12,143 nt of DNA from Chlorobiales bacterium (GTDB taxonomy: Bacteria > Bacteroidota > Chlorobiia > Chlorobiales > Chlorobiaceae). This document shows positions 1 through 6,473 of this stretch, one piece after another. The position numbers were made by a program, and so were the translations under genes. Location: the NCBI GenBank assembly GCA_022360355.1, contig JAKSCY010000246.1:1-12143 (forward strand). The letters run 5' to 3'. The notes under the pieces were generated by a model that was not told the DNA's origin, did not search any database, and saw nothing but the letters and a program-made list of their open reading frames with translations. Position 1 is the stretch's first letter; every line of letters starts with the position of its first letter.

Positions 1-287
1 AGCACCGGCCAGGAAAAATCTTTTCACGCATGTGACAATAAAATCCTGTAAATAAACATATAACCATACACTTATGGATACCTCTATAAATTGTCGCGAG
101 CGCTACGAGGCGAACGGAGCCAGAGATACCGGAGTGTACACGTAGCACATGAGGATTTCGAGCACCGATCAACGAAGTAATCATGGTGCGTAGCAAATTT
201 ATCCTCATGTGCATCCTGTTCAATCTGCACGCCGCAGCACATAACGGTTACGGCCTCCTCACAGTCGACTGGTTGGGGACTGTAGCA
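1..287. other. Intergenic region at the left edge
   Basis: No gene can be supported here. All three plus frames close within about 55 bases of the edge. A short minus-strand reading frame (Met-Arg-Glu-Lys-Ile-Phe, from about position 31) could begin a gene running off the window, but it has no ribosome binding site and too few codons to judge. Most of the rest, from about 81 to 212, is a degenerate palindromic repeat listed separately. The stretch 213-287, just downstream of the YibE/F stop codon, has no clear intrinsic terminator: small inverted repeats are present near 264-286 but without a T-tract. Confidence 0.5.
81..212. repeat. Degenerate palindromic intergenic repeat, copy A
   Basis: This stretch shares ordered blocks with 9162-9268: ATTGTC (90-95), the exact 11-mer GCGAACGGAGC (110-120), AACGAAG (171-177) and GTGCG (186-190). 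The last two blocks have the same relative offset in both copies. The ends resemble an inverted repeat (CCTCTATAAATT on the left, AAATTTATCCTC on the right). Copy A carries about 26 extra bases in its middle, and a perfect 12-bp inverted repeat, GCACATGAGGAT (145-156) with ATCCTCATGTGC (201-212). It appears non-coding and of the kind scattered between genes. Copy number in the genome is unknown from this window. Confidence 0.55.
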
Positions 288-1451
288 TCATGACCCGGAT
301 TTGCTCAAAGGTGCGCTTCCTGCCGTGTACAGAAACCCTCCAAGCAGAGCAGTCACGGGAGCAACCAGAACGAGCCCGAAACTCCCCACAAGGGTGAGCA
401 GGATTTCCGCAGCCACATAGCTTACATTGAAAATATATTCCATCGGTGTTCCCTGTGCCATAAATACCATCAGCACAAAGGTAAAACTGCCTGAATAGGC
501 AAACAGCAGGGTTGTCGTCATGGTACCGATCACGGATTGTCCAACCCGGAACCCGGAAACAATCAGTTCCCTGCGACTGATCGACGGGTGTTTCTGAACA
601 ATTTCAGCCTGTGAAGCAGCTATGTCCATGGCCATGTCCATCACTGCACCGGCTGCGGAGATAAAGATACCTGAAAGAAAGATATCGGTAAGCTGCAGTG
701 AATAAAAACCGCTGTAGAGCAGCGTTTCCGCAAAATCCTTGACAGTACCCGGAATACGGAACCATGCCCCGAAAACAACAGCGAGGAACGTCGTCAATGC
801 AACTCCGCAGATGGCCCCGGAAAGCGCAACAGCGCCCTTTCTGGTAAAACCTGTGATAAGCAGCATGATCACGGTTGTCGTGACAGACACAACGAGAAAA
901 GCAACCGGAAGCGGCGGCACTCCCTTCAGGAACAACGGTATAAGCACTTTCCATATGATAAGCGCCGTAAACACAAACGAAAGCAGCGCGCGGAAACCGG
1001 TCCACCGCGCATAACCGACAAGAAACAACCCAAAAAGCACAAACAGGGCAAGTTCGACATCGATACGGTATTGTTCTGCAGCCCTGGCATTGACGATTTC
1101 TCCGCTCTTTCCATCTGTTTTCAGAACCGCAAGCACCTTGTCACCTTCACGAAACAGCTTGTCAACGCTCATTTGTCCCATCAGGACATTGGAAGCCTTT
1201 ATCCTGTGCCCCTTGAATCTGCCGGAAAGGATTTCGAGTTCCATATCCTGCTGACCGGTCAGAATCAGCCCAACCCGTTTCAGGTCACTGTCGTCAACGG
1301 ATATAACCACTCCCTTTTCACGCAGGGTATTCTTTTTCAGTTCCGGCTTTTCAAAACCGGTCGGCAGAAACCAGAGAAAAACGGATACAAAAACGACAAA
1401 TACTGCAAAGTACACATCAGCTTTCCTGAAAAGCTCTCTATTCATAACCAT
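288..1451 (-). CDS. YibE/F family integral membrane protein
   Basis: A 387-residue membrane protein recognised as YibE/F-like. An N-terminal membrane anchor (about 11-30) is followed by a soluble, probably extracytoplasmic, beta-rich domain (about 45-115). Then come roughly seven hydrophobic helices, at about 131-147, 151-174, 181-200, 207-228, 250-275, 306-332 and 342-375. The small-residue and acidic helix with Gly-Ala-Val-Met-Asp-Met-Ala-Met-Asp (268-276) is typical of the family. The biochemical role of YibE/F proteins is not established, although a transport-like activity is often presumed. The start shown is the first of two close ATGs (the other is codon 3). Neither has a visible ribosome binding site, and the first ATG begins only about 8 bases after the T-tract of the preceding terminator. 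The gene therefore needs read-through, or a promoter that gives a nearly leaderless message. Family assignment is fairly sure; function is unknown. Confidence 0.85.
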   Translation of the reverse strand: MVMNRELFRKADVYFAVFVVFVSVFLWFLPTGFEKPELKKNTLREKGVVISVDDSDLKRVGLILTGQQDMELEILSGRFKGHRIKASNVLMGQMSVDKLFREGDKVLAVLKTDGKSGEIVNARAAEQYRIDVELALFVLFGLFLVGYARWTGFRALLSFVFTALIIWKVLIPLFLKGVPPLPVAFLVVSVTTTVIMLLITGFTRKGAVALSGAICGVALTTFLAVVFGAWFRIPGTVKDFAETLLYSGFYSLQLTDIFLSGIFISAAGAVMDMAMDIAASQAEIVQKHPSISRRELIVSGFRVGQSVIGTMTTTLLFAYSGSFTFVLMVFMAQGTPMEYIFNVSYVAAEILLTLVGSFGLVLVAPVTALLGGFLYTAGSAPLSKSGS

Positions 1452-1458
1452 GAGGAAT

Positions 1459-1494
1459 AAAAAACCTGAAAGAGCCGTTAGGGGCTCTTTCAGG
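1459..1494 (-). terminator. Intrinsic terminator of the alkaline phosphatase gene
   Basis: A perfect 12-bp stem, CCTGAAAGAGCC (1465-1476) with GGCTCTTTCAGG (1483-1494), encloses a 6-base loop. Read on the minus strand it is followed by TTTTTTATT (about 1456-1464), the classic layout of a Rho-independent terminator. It lies 31 bases past the phosphatase stop codon. On the plus strand there is no T-tract, so it works in one direction only. Confidence 0.9.
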
Positions 1495-1525
1495 AAATGT
1501 TGAAAAAAGATGTATCGGGTACTCG

Positions 1526-3031
1526 TTAGTTGAGCTGACCCGACTCGATGATTTTCTTTGCTATATCGGTGTTGTCATAGGAACCGCTGAAGCTGTCTGC
1601 ACCTGCACCCATGGCATAGACAGGTACCGGAACACCTGTATGGGAATAGCTTGTCCAGCTGATGCCGGCCTTCTGATTAAGGATGTGAGTAACGGTAACG
1701 GTAAACGGATCATAGTAAGGGCCGTATTTCAGGTACTTTTCCTCCGTATCGCGAACGAAGCCAGGGTCCATACTGGCTTCAAAAGCCTCTTCAAGCTGGT
1801 CACGTTCATAATTACTCAGCTCGAGTAACGGATCGATGGTTTCGTCTCCAAGACCGAAACGATCTTTCACGTCCTCAAGAGCTTCGGCAAAGGTTTTACC
1901 GGTACCTTTCCATGCATCGACGACTTTGGTAAACTCCAGGTAAGAGGTATCCTGATGTTTCAGCAACTGGAAAGCTGTGTCATATGCGGTACCGGCATAC
2001 CCAAGAGAGAGACCGCCGCACTCGTGGTCACCGGTCACGACGATAAGCGTTTCATCCGGGTGCTGGTTGTAGAAATCAAGTGCGATACCGATAGCATCGT
2101 CAAAAGCAACCATGTCGTGTGTTGCGCTCACAACGTCGTTTGCGTGACAGGCCCAGTCCACCTTGCCGCCTTCAATCATCATGAAAAAACCGTTCGGGTT
2201 GTCAAGCAGTCTGACGCCTTCTTCTGTGAACTGAGCGAGTGAGATGTGATCGGTTCCCATACGGTCGATTTCATAAAACAGCGCTCCATCACGATCATAG
2301 TCAGTATACGCCCAGCATTTCTGTCCTGGCTGAACACCTCTCAGAGCAGCAAGATTATCGACGATAGTGTAACCCGCGTTCTGCATCTGGATATCGACAT
2401 CGCCGGGGCCTTTGCTTGCAAAATCACCTTTTGCGTAACCGCCGCCGAAGTAGTCGAAACCGCTCTCATCCATCTGGCTCGCAATATTGTAATACTCGCC
2501 TCTGCTATCAGCGTTTGCGTAGAAACAGGCCGGGGTAGCATGGTCGATACTTACACTGGAGACAATACCTACCTTCATCCCCTTTTCTTTTGCCATTTTC
2601 GCCATGGATTTCAGATTCTGAGAACGATCGGCATTTTTTGCAATGGTACCGATTGTTGTTTTATGTCCGGTTGCCAGAGCTGTTGCGGCAGCAGCAGAAC
2701 CGGTGATGTAGCGATCTTCAGCATGTGTGGTCGCCATACCTGCAACAGGGAAATGCTGAAGATTCATTGCACCGAGAGTAATAGCTCCATTGACCATCCT
2801 GAAATTGGGATCGGCAAGAGCGGCTTCGGTCATGTTGACCTGCGGGTTTGCCATACCGTCACCGATAAAGAAGAAAATGTACTTGGGAGTATTGCCGGTT
2901 GCTGCAGGAGCATTGACGACATCAGGACCGTCGTCGTCATCACAACCGGATATCGACACAACCAGCATCGACATCATAAGCCCCATCATAAAACTTCGGA
3001 GAAAGCTCCTGCGGTTTTTGGTATTCTGCAT
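1526..3031 (-). CDS. phoA: Alkaline phosphatase (PhoA family), probable Tat-exported lipoprotein
   Basis: A 501-residue secreted phosphomonoesterase that should release inorganic phosphate from organic esters outside the cytoplasm. The N-terminus has a twin-arginine-like motif (Asn-Arg-Arg-Ser-Phe-Leu-Arg, 6-12), a hydrophobic stretch and a lipobox Ile-Ser-Gly-Cys ending at Cys30, followed by four Asp. Expected catalytic residues are present: Asp58 (Gly-Asp-Gly-Met), nucleophile Ser112, Thr166, Glu287, Asp292, His296, Asp335-His336 and His464. Compared with E. coli PhoA, the residue before the nucleophile is Gly111 instead of Asp, the Asp153 position is His164, and Lys328 is Trp293. The His and Trp states occur in other known phosphatases of the family. 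The start ATG has only a weak GGA about 9-11 bases upstream. The gene follows the barrel gene on the same strand with a gap of 272 bases and ends in a strong terminator. Family certain; the symbol is by family. Confidence 0.95.
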   Translation of the reverse strand: MQNTKNRRSFLRSFMMGLMMSMLVVSISGCDDDDGPDVVNAPAATGNTPKYIFFFIGDGMANPQVNMTEAALADPNFRMVNGAITLGAMNLQHFPVAGMATTHAEDRYITGSAAAATALATGHKTTIGTIAKNADRSQNLKSMAKMAKEKGMKVGIVSSVSIDHATPACFYANADSRGEYYNIASQMDESGFDYFGGGYAKGDFASKGPGDVDIQMQNAGYTIVDNLAALRGVQPGQKCWAYTDYDRDGALFYEIDRMGTDHISLAQFTEEGVRLLDNPNGFFMMIEGGKVDWACHANDVVSATHDMVAFDDAIGIALDFYNQHPDETLIVVTGDHECGGLSLGYAGTAYDTAFQLLKHQDTSYLEFTKVVDAWKGTGKTFAEALEDVKDRFGLGDETIDPLLELSNYERDQLEEAFEASMDPGFVRDTEEKYLKYGPYYDPFTVTVTHILNQKAGISWTSYSHTGVPVPVYAMGAGADSFSGSYDNTDIAKKIIESGQLN

Positions 3032-3205
3032 GATTTCATTCCATGGTTAGGTTAAAAAAACTGCTGACAGAAAAAGGAAAAACAGGGCTATGAGATAATA
3101 GCCGAAAGCCTCGTTTGTTTTTAAAACGGTTAAAATATATGGACTGAATGTTGAGCAGGTATTACAGGAATGAAAACAACATGTTACATCTCGAGCGGCG
3201 GGAAT

Positions 3206-3232
3206 GCCCGAAAAAAAGAACATTTTTCGGGC
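3206..3232 (-). other. 10-bp hairpin between the barrel gene and phoA
   Basis: GCCCGAAAAA (3206-3215) pairs perfectly with TTTTTCGGGC (3223-3232) across a 7-base loop, about 70 bases downstream of the barrel gene stop. Neither strand has a T-run after the stem, so it is not a textbook terminator. It may be a processing or stability hairpin in a barrel-phoA transcript, or a weak terminator. The rest of 3032-3303 contains a second short inverted repeat, GGCTAT/ATAGCC (3086-3091, 3098-3103), in the phoA leader. No gene is visible there. Confidence 0.45.
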
Positions 3233-3303
3233 GGACGGAACTGATGGGAATCGGAAGAATCCGAAAACATATCTCGGAGCTGAAAACAGGATCGGGAAGC
3301 ACC

Positions 3304-4149
3304 TCAGAAGAGCAGGGAAACGGCTATCCCATACCCGGTAGAAGAATTCTCAGGCTCATATCCTGTCTTTTGAACAACCCTGCCGAGAAAAGCGTTGTAC
3401 TCCTCATAATAACCCGGCTTGGACTGTTCAATATCCCAGTAATGCAAAAAAGGCTCTATAGTAACCAGGAACTTGCCGTGCACTTGCTTACTAAGCTTCA
3501 ATGAAGCCCTTATGCCATACCCCTTGTCCTGATCGTTTACCAGATCACTGTGCAACGGATGAACATCGCTGAAATAGCTTTTCTGCGTCCCATCCCAGAA
3601 AAAATCATACTCGATAAAACCGCCCACAGACCATCCTTTTTCGAGGTCAACTGCAACCGCGATACCGAGAGGGCTATAGGAATATTGCGATACCCTGTCG
3701 TATCCCAGTGCCCCGGTGCCGGATACCAGACCTCCGGCATTATCTTTTTTCCGGCGATAACCGAATCCGGTGTAGGGAGTCAAGACCGTCCCGGAAGCAG
3801 CCTCGATATCGTGACCGGCCATCCCCCGTATTTCAAATACCGAGACATCAATATCGTTAATGTTTCCTGTCCAGAGTGAGGTATAGTCCTGTGAGCCCCA
3901 GGCATATGCCGCTTCAACCCTTATCATGTCAAGCGGGCCGACAATCTTTTCATGAAACGAAACAGCGCCCTTTACACCATGCATAACGCCCTCTTCCTTC
4001 ATGATACCAGGCTCCTCATACGTGGCATGGTAGATTTCCGCACCAATCTCCCAATGCTTCAGATGAGACCGGGGTTCAGCGGCAAGATCGAAAGAGAGTA
4101 AAAACAAGCTGCAGAGTAACACTATTTTTTTCCAAGAACGTTCCGGCAT
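3304..4149 (-). CDS. Outer-membrane beta-barrel protein, unknown specificity
   Basis: A 281-residue protein with a clear signal peptide: a basic start (Met-Pro-Glu-Arg-Ser-Trp-Lys-Lys), a leucine-rich core (9-20) and a likely cut after Ala24 (Leu-Ala-Ala before Glu-Pro). The mature part alternates hydrophobic and polar residues in many short strands rich in Tyr, Trp and Gly. It ends in Gly-Tyr-Gly-Ile-Ala-Val-Ser-Leu-Leu-Phe, the C-terminal strand with final Phe expected of an outer-membrane barrel. I do not recognise a specific porin or enzyme family. The open frame extends 40 codons further upstream, but this ATG is chosen because it directly follows AGGAGGAGG and starts the signal peptide. 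It precedes phoA on the same strand, which suggests but does not prove a role in phosphate or organophosphate uptake. Confidence 0.75.
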   Translation of the reverse strand: MPERSWKKIVLLCSLFLLSFDLAAEPRSHLKHWEIGAEIYHATYEEPGIMKEEGVMHGVKGAVSFHEKIVGPLDMIRVEAAYAWGSQDYTSLWTGNINDIDVSVFEIRGMAGHDIEAASGTVLTPYTGFGYRRKKDNAGGLVSGTGALGYDRVSQYSYSPLGIAVAVDLEKGWSVGGFIEYDFFWDGTQKSYFSDVHPLHSDLVNDQDKGYGIRASLKLSKQVHGKFLVTIEPFLHYWDIEQSKPGYYEEYNAFLGRVVQKTGYEPENSSTGYGIAVSLLF

Positions 4150-4150
4150 G

Positions 4151-4161
4151 CCTCCTCCTTT
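4151..4161 (-). promoter_or_regulatory. Strong ribosome binding site that fixes the barrel gene start
   Basis: On the minus strand AAAGGAGGAGGC runs directly into the ATG at 4147-4149. It is by far the strongest Shine-Dalgarno sequence in the window and decides the start codon over the upstream in-frame ATG at 4267-4269, implying efficient translation of the barrel protein. Confidence 0.85.
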
Positions 4162-4229
4162 GTTATCTGTATGATGAATCCATGTGTACCGGAAAATGTA
4201 GCGTGTATACCCGACAGACATACAGATAT

Positions 4230-4248
4230 TAACATGAACGTAACATGA
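4230..4248 (-). promoter_or_regulatory. Tandem 8-bp direct repeat, candidate Pho-box-like regulator site
   Basis: TAACATGA occurs at 4230-4237 and again at 4241-4248, an exact repeat with an 11-bp period. It lies about 80-100 bases upstream of the barrel gene start. Two copies one helical turn apart are typical of sites for OmpR/PhoB-type response regulators. PhoP boxes of Bacillus use TTAACA-like repeats with similar spacing, and TTAACA is present here at 4229-4234. The phosphatase gene downstream makes a phosphate-responsive regulator plausible. No regulator gene is in the window, so this is inference. Confidence 0.4.
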
Positions 4249-4290
4249 GGTTCTGCTTACAGACAACAAACCGTTATCCGAGGCACTATA

Positions 4291-4318
4291 AAAAAAGCGG
4301 CCAAAAGACCGCTTTTTT
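4291..4318 (-). terminator. Intrinsic terminator at the end of the hcp operon
   Basis: AAAAAAGCGG (4291-4300) and CCGCTTTTTT (4309-4318) form a 10-bp perfect stem with an 8-base loop. The hairpin has T-runs on both strands, so it could act in both directions. It sits 46 bases past the hcp stop codon, and no plus-strand gene ends near it. Its main job is therefore to end the minus-strand Rrf2-ferredoxin-TPR-hcp transcript before the barrel gene promoter region. Confidence 0.9.
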
Positions 4319-4363
4319 CATGAAACCCCGGCTTATACGTTTCCGCAGCATCCATAAAAGCCG

Positions 4364-5992
4364 TTACATCCCTGCCATCATGGCCTCGACATCGCCCTCG
4401 ACAGTACCGATTGGCTTGATGTCGAATTTCTCGACAAGCACCGATGCGACATTCGGGGTCAGGAACTCCGGAAGTGTCGGACCCAGGCGGATACCTTTGA
4501 CGCCGAGAGAAAGGAGGGCAAGCAGGACCGCAACAGCTTTCTGCTCATACCAGGCAATGTCATATGATACAGGCAGGTCGTTGATATCGTCGAGCCCGAA
4601 TACCTCTTTAAGCTTGAGTGCGATAACCGCAAGTGAGTAAGAATCGTTGCACTGACCGGCGTCGAGCACCCTTGGTATCCCCCCGATGTCACCAAGCTGC
4701 AGCTTGTTGTAGCGGTACTTGGCACAACCTGCGGTAAGGATAACGGTATCTTCAGGCAAAGCGCCGGCAACGTCGGTATAATATTGCCTTGCATTCTGGC
4801 GCCCGTCGCAACCTGCCATAACGACAAAGCGTTTGATGGCACCCGACTTAACGGCATCGACAACCTTGTCTGCAAGCGCAATCACCTGATTGTGCGCAAA
4901 GCCGCCGACAATCTCGCCGTTTTCTATTTCTTTCGGCGGCTGACAGGTTTTTGCCAGCTCGACGATTTCACCAAAATCCTTGGGTTCACCGTTTTTCCTG
5001 GCAGGAATATGTTTAAGGCCCTCATATCCCGCATTGCCCGTGGTGAACATACGTCTCCTGTAAGACTCCCTTACCGGAACAATACAGTTGGTCGTCATCA
5101 GTATCGGGCCGTTGAACGAATCAAACTCCTTGTCCTGCGACCACCACGAGCTGCCGTAATTACCCACGAAATGATCGTACTTCTTGAACGCCGGGTAATA
5201 GTGGGCAGGAAGCATCTCGCAGTGGGTATAGACATCGACCCCTGTTCCCTCGGTCTGTTTCAGCAGCTCTTCCATGTCATGGAGATCATGACCGGAAATC
5301 AGGATGCCGGGTTTGGCGCCGACTCCGGTTTTGACCGTGGTGATCTCGGGATTGCCGTAGGTTTCAGTGTTCGCTTTGTCAAGCAGCGCCATTGCCTTGA
5401 CGGCATTCTCCCCTGTCTCCAGAACAAGTGCGGTCAACTGATCGGCATCCATATCCTTTGTCAGGGCGGCAAGAGCCCCGACATAAAACTCATAGATCGA
5501 TTCATCGTTGTAGCCCAGTACAAACGCATGGTCTGTATACGCTGCAAGACCTTTCAAACCATACAGTACCAGGCTTTTGAGAGAACGAAGGTCCTCGTTT
5601 TCGCTCAGCGCCTCAACACCGGCCGTTTCAGCTTTCCGGACAAAGTCTTCTTTGCTTTCGCCTGTCCATGTCACGCTGTCATGCGAAGGAATCTCAGTGA
5701 GCGAGCCTTTCAACTCGTCACGAAGGGCCAGTGCTTCGAAAATTTTATCAACGATCGCATCATCGTCGAAGTTGGTATTGGTAACCGTAACGAACAGCGC
5801 TTCACTGAGAAAGCGCCCATGACCCGCGTGAAGTTTCCCGCTTCCCGCCTCTGCGCACAACGCGAGACCTTCCAGTGCATATACCAGTGTATCCTGAAGC
5901 TTCGCCGTTATCTCATTTTTTCCGCATACGCCCCGGGCTATACATCCCGAGCCCTGAACACTTTCCTGACACTGATCACAATACATACCCAT
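4364..5992 (-). CDS. hcp: Hydroxylamine reductase / hybrid cluster protein, class I
   Basis: A full-length 542-residue Hcp, a cytoplasmic iron-sulfur enzyme linked to nitrosative stress. It reduces hydroxylamine to ammonia in vitro, and the E. coli enzyme is reported to reduce nitric oxide. The N-terminal cluster motif is C5-x2-C8-x8-C17-x5-C23, the spacing of class I proteins from strict anaerobes. All eight expected hybrid-cluster ligands are visible: His235, Glu259, Cys303, Cys395, Cys423, Cys448, Glu483 and Lys485. The start ATG is preceded by AGGAG about nine bases upstream. The gene lies 26 bases after the TPR gene and is the last of a minus-strand cluster with an Rrf2 regulator and a ferredoxin protein. 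No Hcr reductase is nearby, so electrons probably come from the ferredoxin protein. Confidence 0.97.
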   Translation of the reverse strand: MGMYCDQCQESVQGSGCIARGVCGKNEITAKLQDTLVYALEGLALCAEAGSGKLHAGHGRFLSEALFVTVTNTNFDDDAIVDKIFEALALRDELKGSLTEIPSHDSVTWTGESKEDFVRKAETAGVEALSENEDLRSLKSLVLYGLKGLAAYTDHAFVLGYNDESIYEFYVGALAALTKDMDADQLTALVLETGENAVKAMALLDKANTETYGNPEITTVKTGVGAKPGILISGHDLHDMEELLKQTEGTGVDVYTHCEMLPAHYYPAFKKYDHFVGNYGSSWWSQDKEFDSFNGPILMTTNCIVPVRESYRRRMFTTGNAGYEGLKHIPARKNGEPKDFGEIVELAKTCQPPKEIENGEIVGGFAHNQVIALADKVVDAVKSGAIKRFVVMAGCDGRQNARQYYTDVAGALPEDTVILTAGCAKYRYNKLQLGDIGGIPRVLDAGQCNDSYSLAVIALKLKEVFGLDDINDLPVSYDIAWYEQKAVAVLLALLSLGVKGIRLGPTLPEFLTPNVASVLVEKFDIKPIGTVEGDVEAMMAGM

Positions 5993-6018
5993 GATTTGAT
6001 TCTCCTGTTTTGTTTTTT

Positions 6019-6414
6019 CTAAATTGATAATGCCTGCTGATAATCCAGGTCACTCCCTTCGTAATCACCTGTTGCCCTTTTAAGCAAGGCTCTGTTAAGC
6101 AGCGCTGTTTTCAAGATCCCCCTGTTTTTCGGATCGGCATTGATAACCGCTGTAAAATCCTCCATTGCCCCGTCGATATCTTCCATATCAACCCTGGCTA
6201 TTCCCCTGTTTCCACAGGCAAGAAACATCTCGCGCGGCCTCAGGCCAAGCTCGATCGCCTTCGTGTAATCAGCAATCGCCCCTGCGCTGTCTCCTCTACA
6301 GTTTCGTGCATTCGCGCGGTCATAGTATGCTTCTGCATTGTTCGGATCTTCATCTATGATCCTGTCAAGCTCCTCGATGGATCCCCTGTAACTGCCAAGC
6401 GCATCCTTGAGCAT
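6019..6414 (-). CDS. Small TPR-repeat protein
   Basis: A 131-residue protein made almost wholly of tetratricopeptide repeats, at about 27-60, 65-96 and 103-131, with a partial repeat near the start. Each shows the pattern of small residues at the helix contacts followed by Asp-Tyr/Phe and an Ala-Ile-like turn, for example Ala-Ile-Ala-Asp-Tyr-Thr-Lys-Ala-Ile at 46-54. No signal peptide or membrane segment is visible, so it is probably cytoplasmic. TPR proteins act as protein-binding scaffolds, but the partner cannot be read from sequence. Its place between the ferredoxin protein (57 bases upstream) and hcp (26 bases downstream) suggests a role in assembling or coupling these two. The ribosome binding site is weak (AGGA about 13 bases from the ATG). 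Confidence 0.8.
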   Translation of the reverse strand: MLKDALGSYRGSIEELDRIIDEDPNNAEAYYDRANARNCRGDSAGAIADYTKAIELGLRPREMFLACGNRGIARVDMEDIDGAMEDFTAVINADPKNRGILKTALLNRALLKRATGDYEGSDLDYQQALSI

Positions 6415-6437
6415 GTTTCAATCAATTCCTGACAATT

Positions 6438-6473
6438 GCCTTTTACCTTTTGCCTTTTTACTTTTCACTTTTT
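6438..6473 (-). repeat. Short purine-rich degenerate tandem repeat
   Basis: On the minus strand this is a run of AAAAG-type units of about 8 bases (AAAAAGTG, AAAAGTAA, AAAGGCAA, AAGGTAAA, AGGCAA), starting within the stop codon of the ferredoxin gene and ending 24 bases before the TPR start. It is low-complexity sequence. It could be a remnant of slippage, or an A-rich translation or mRNA-decay signal between the two genes. Confidence 0.5.

Noticed and set aside
1..51. C-terminal end of a plus-strand gene at the left edge (frame 1, ending TAA at 49-51)
   Set aside because: Sixteen codons without any motif are too few to support a gene.
2246..3055. 269-codon plus-strand open frame antisense to phoA
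   Set aside because: It overlaps the well-supported phosphatase. The translation has no recognisable domain and an odd composition rich in Cys, His and Ile.
3061..3110. Possible Pho box in the phoA leader (CTGT-containing stretch on the minus strand)
   Set aside because: The CTGT copies are 15 bases apart rather than 11, and the surrounding sequence is A/T-rich, so it does not fit a PhoB site.
3148..3504. 118-codon plus-strand open frame between phoA and the barrel gene
   Set aside because: It has no ribosome binding site, runs antisense into the barrel coding region and has no domain-like pattern; it also crosses the 3206-3232 hairpin.
4150..4269. 40-codon N-terminal extension of the barrel protein
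   Set aside because: The extension is Cys/His/Tyr-rich and would bury the signal peptide. AGGAGGAGG directly before the inner ATG shows the real start.
4784..6022. 412-codon plus-strand open frame antisense to hcp
   Set aside because: It mirrors the hcp codons. Its translation is not protein-like (many Cys, Arg and His, no motif), while the minus frame has every Hcp ligand.
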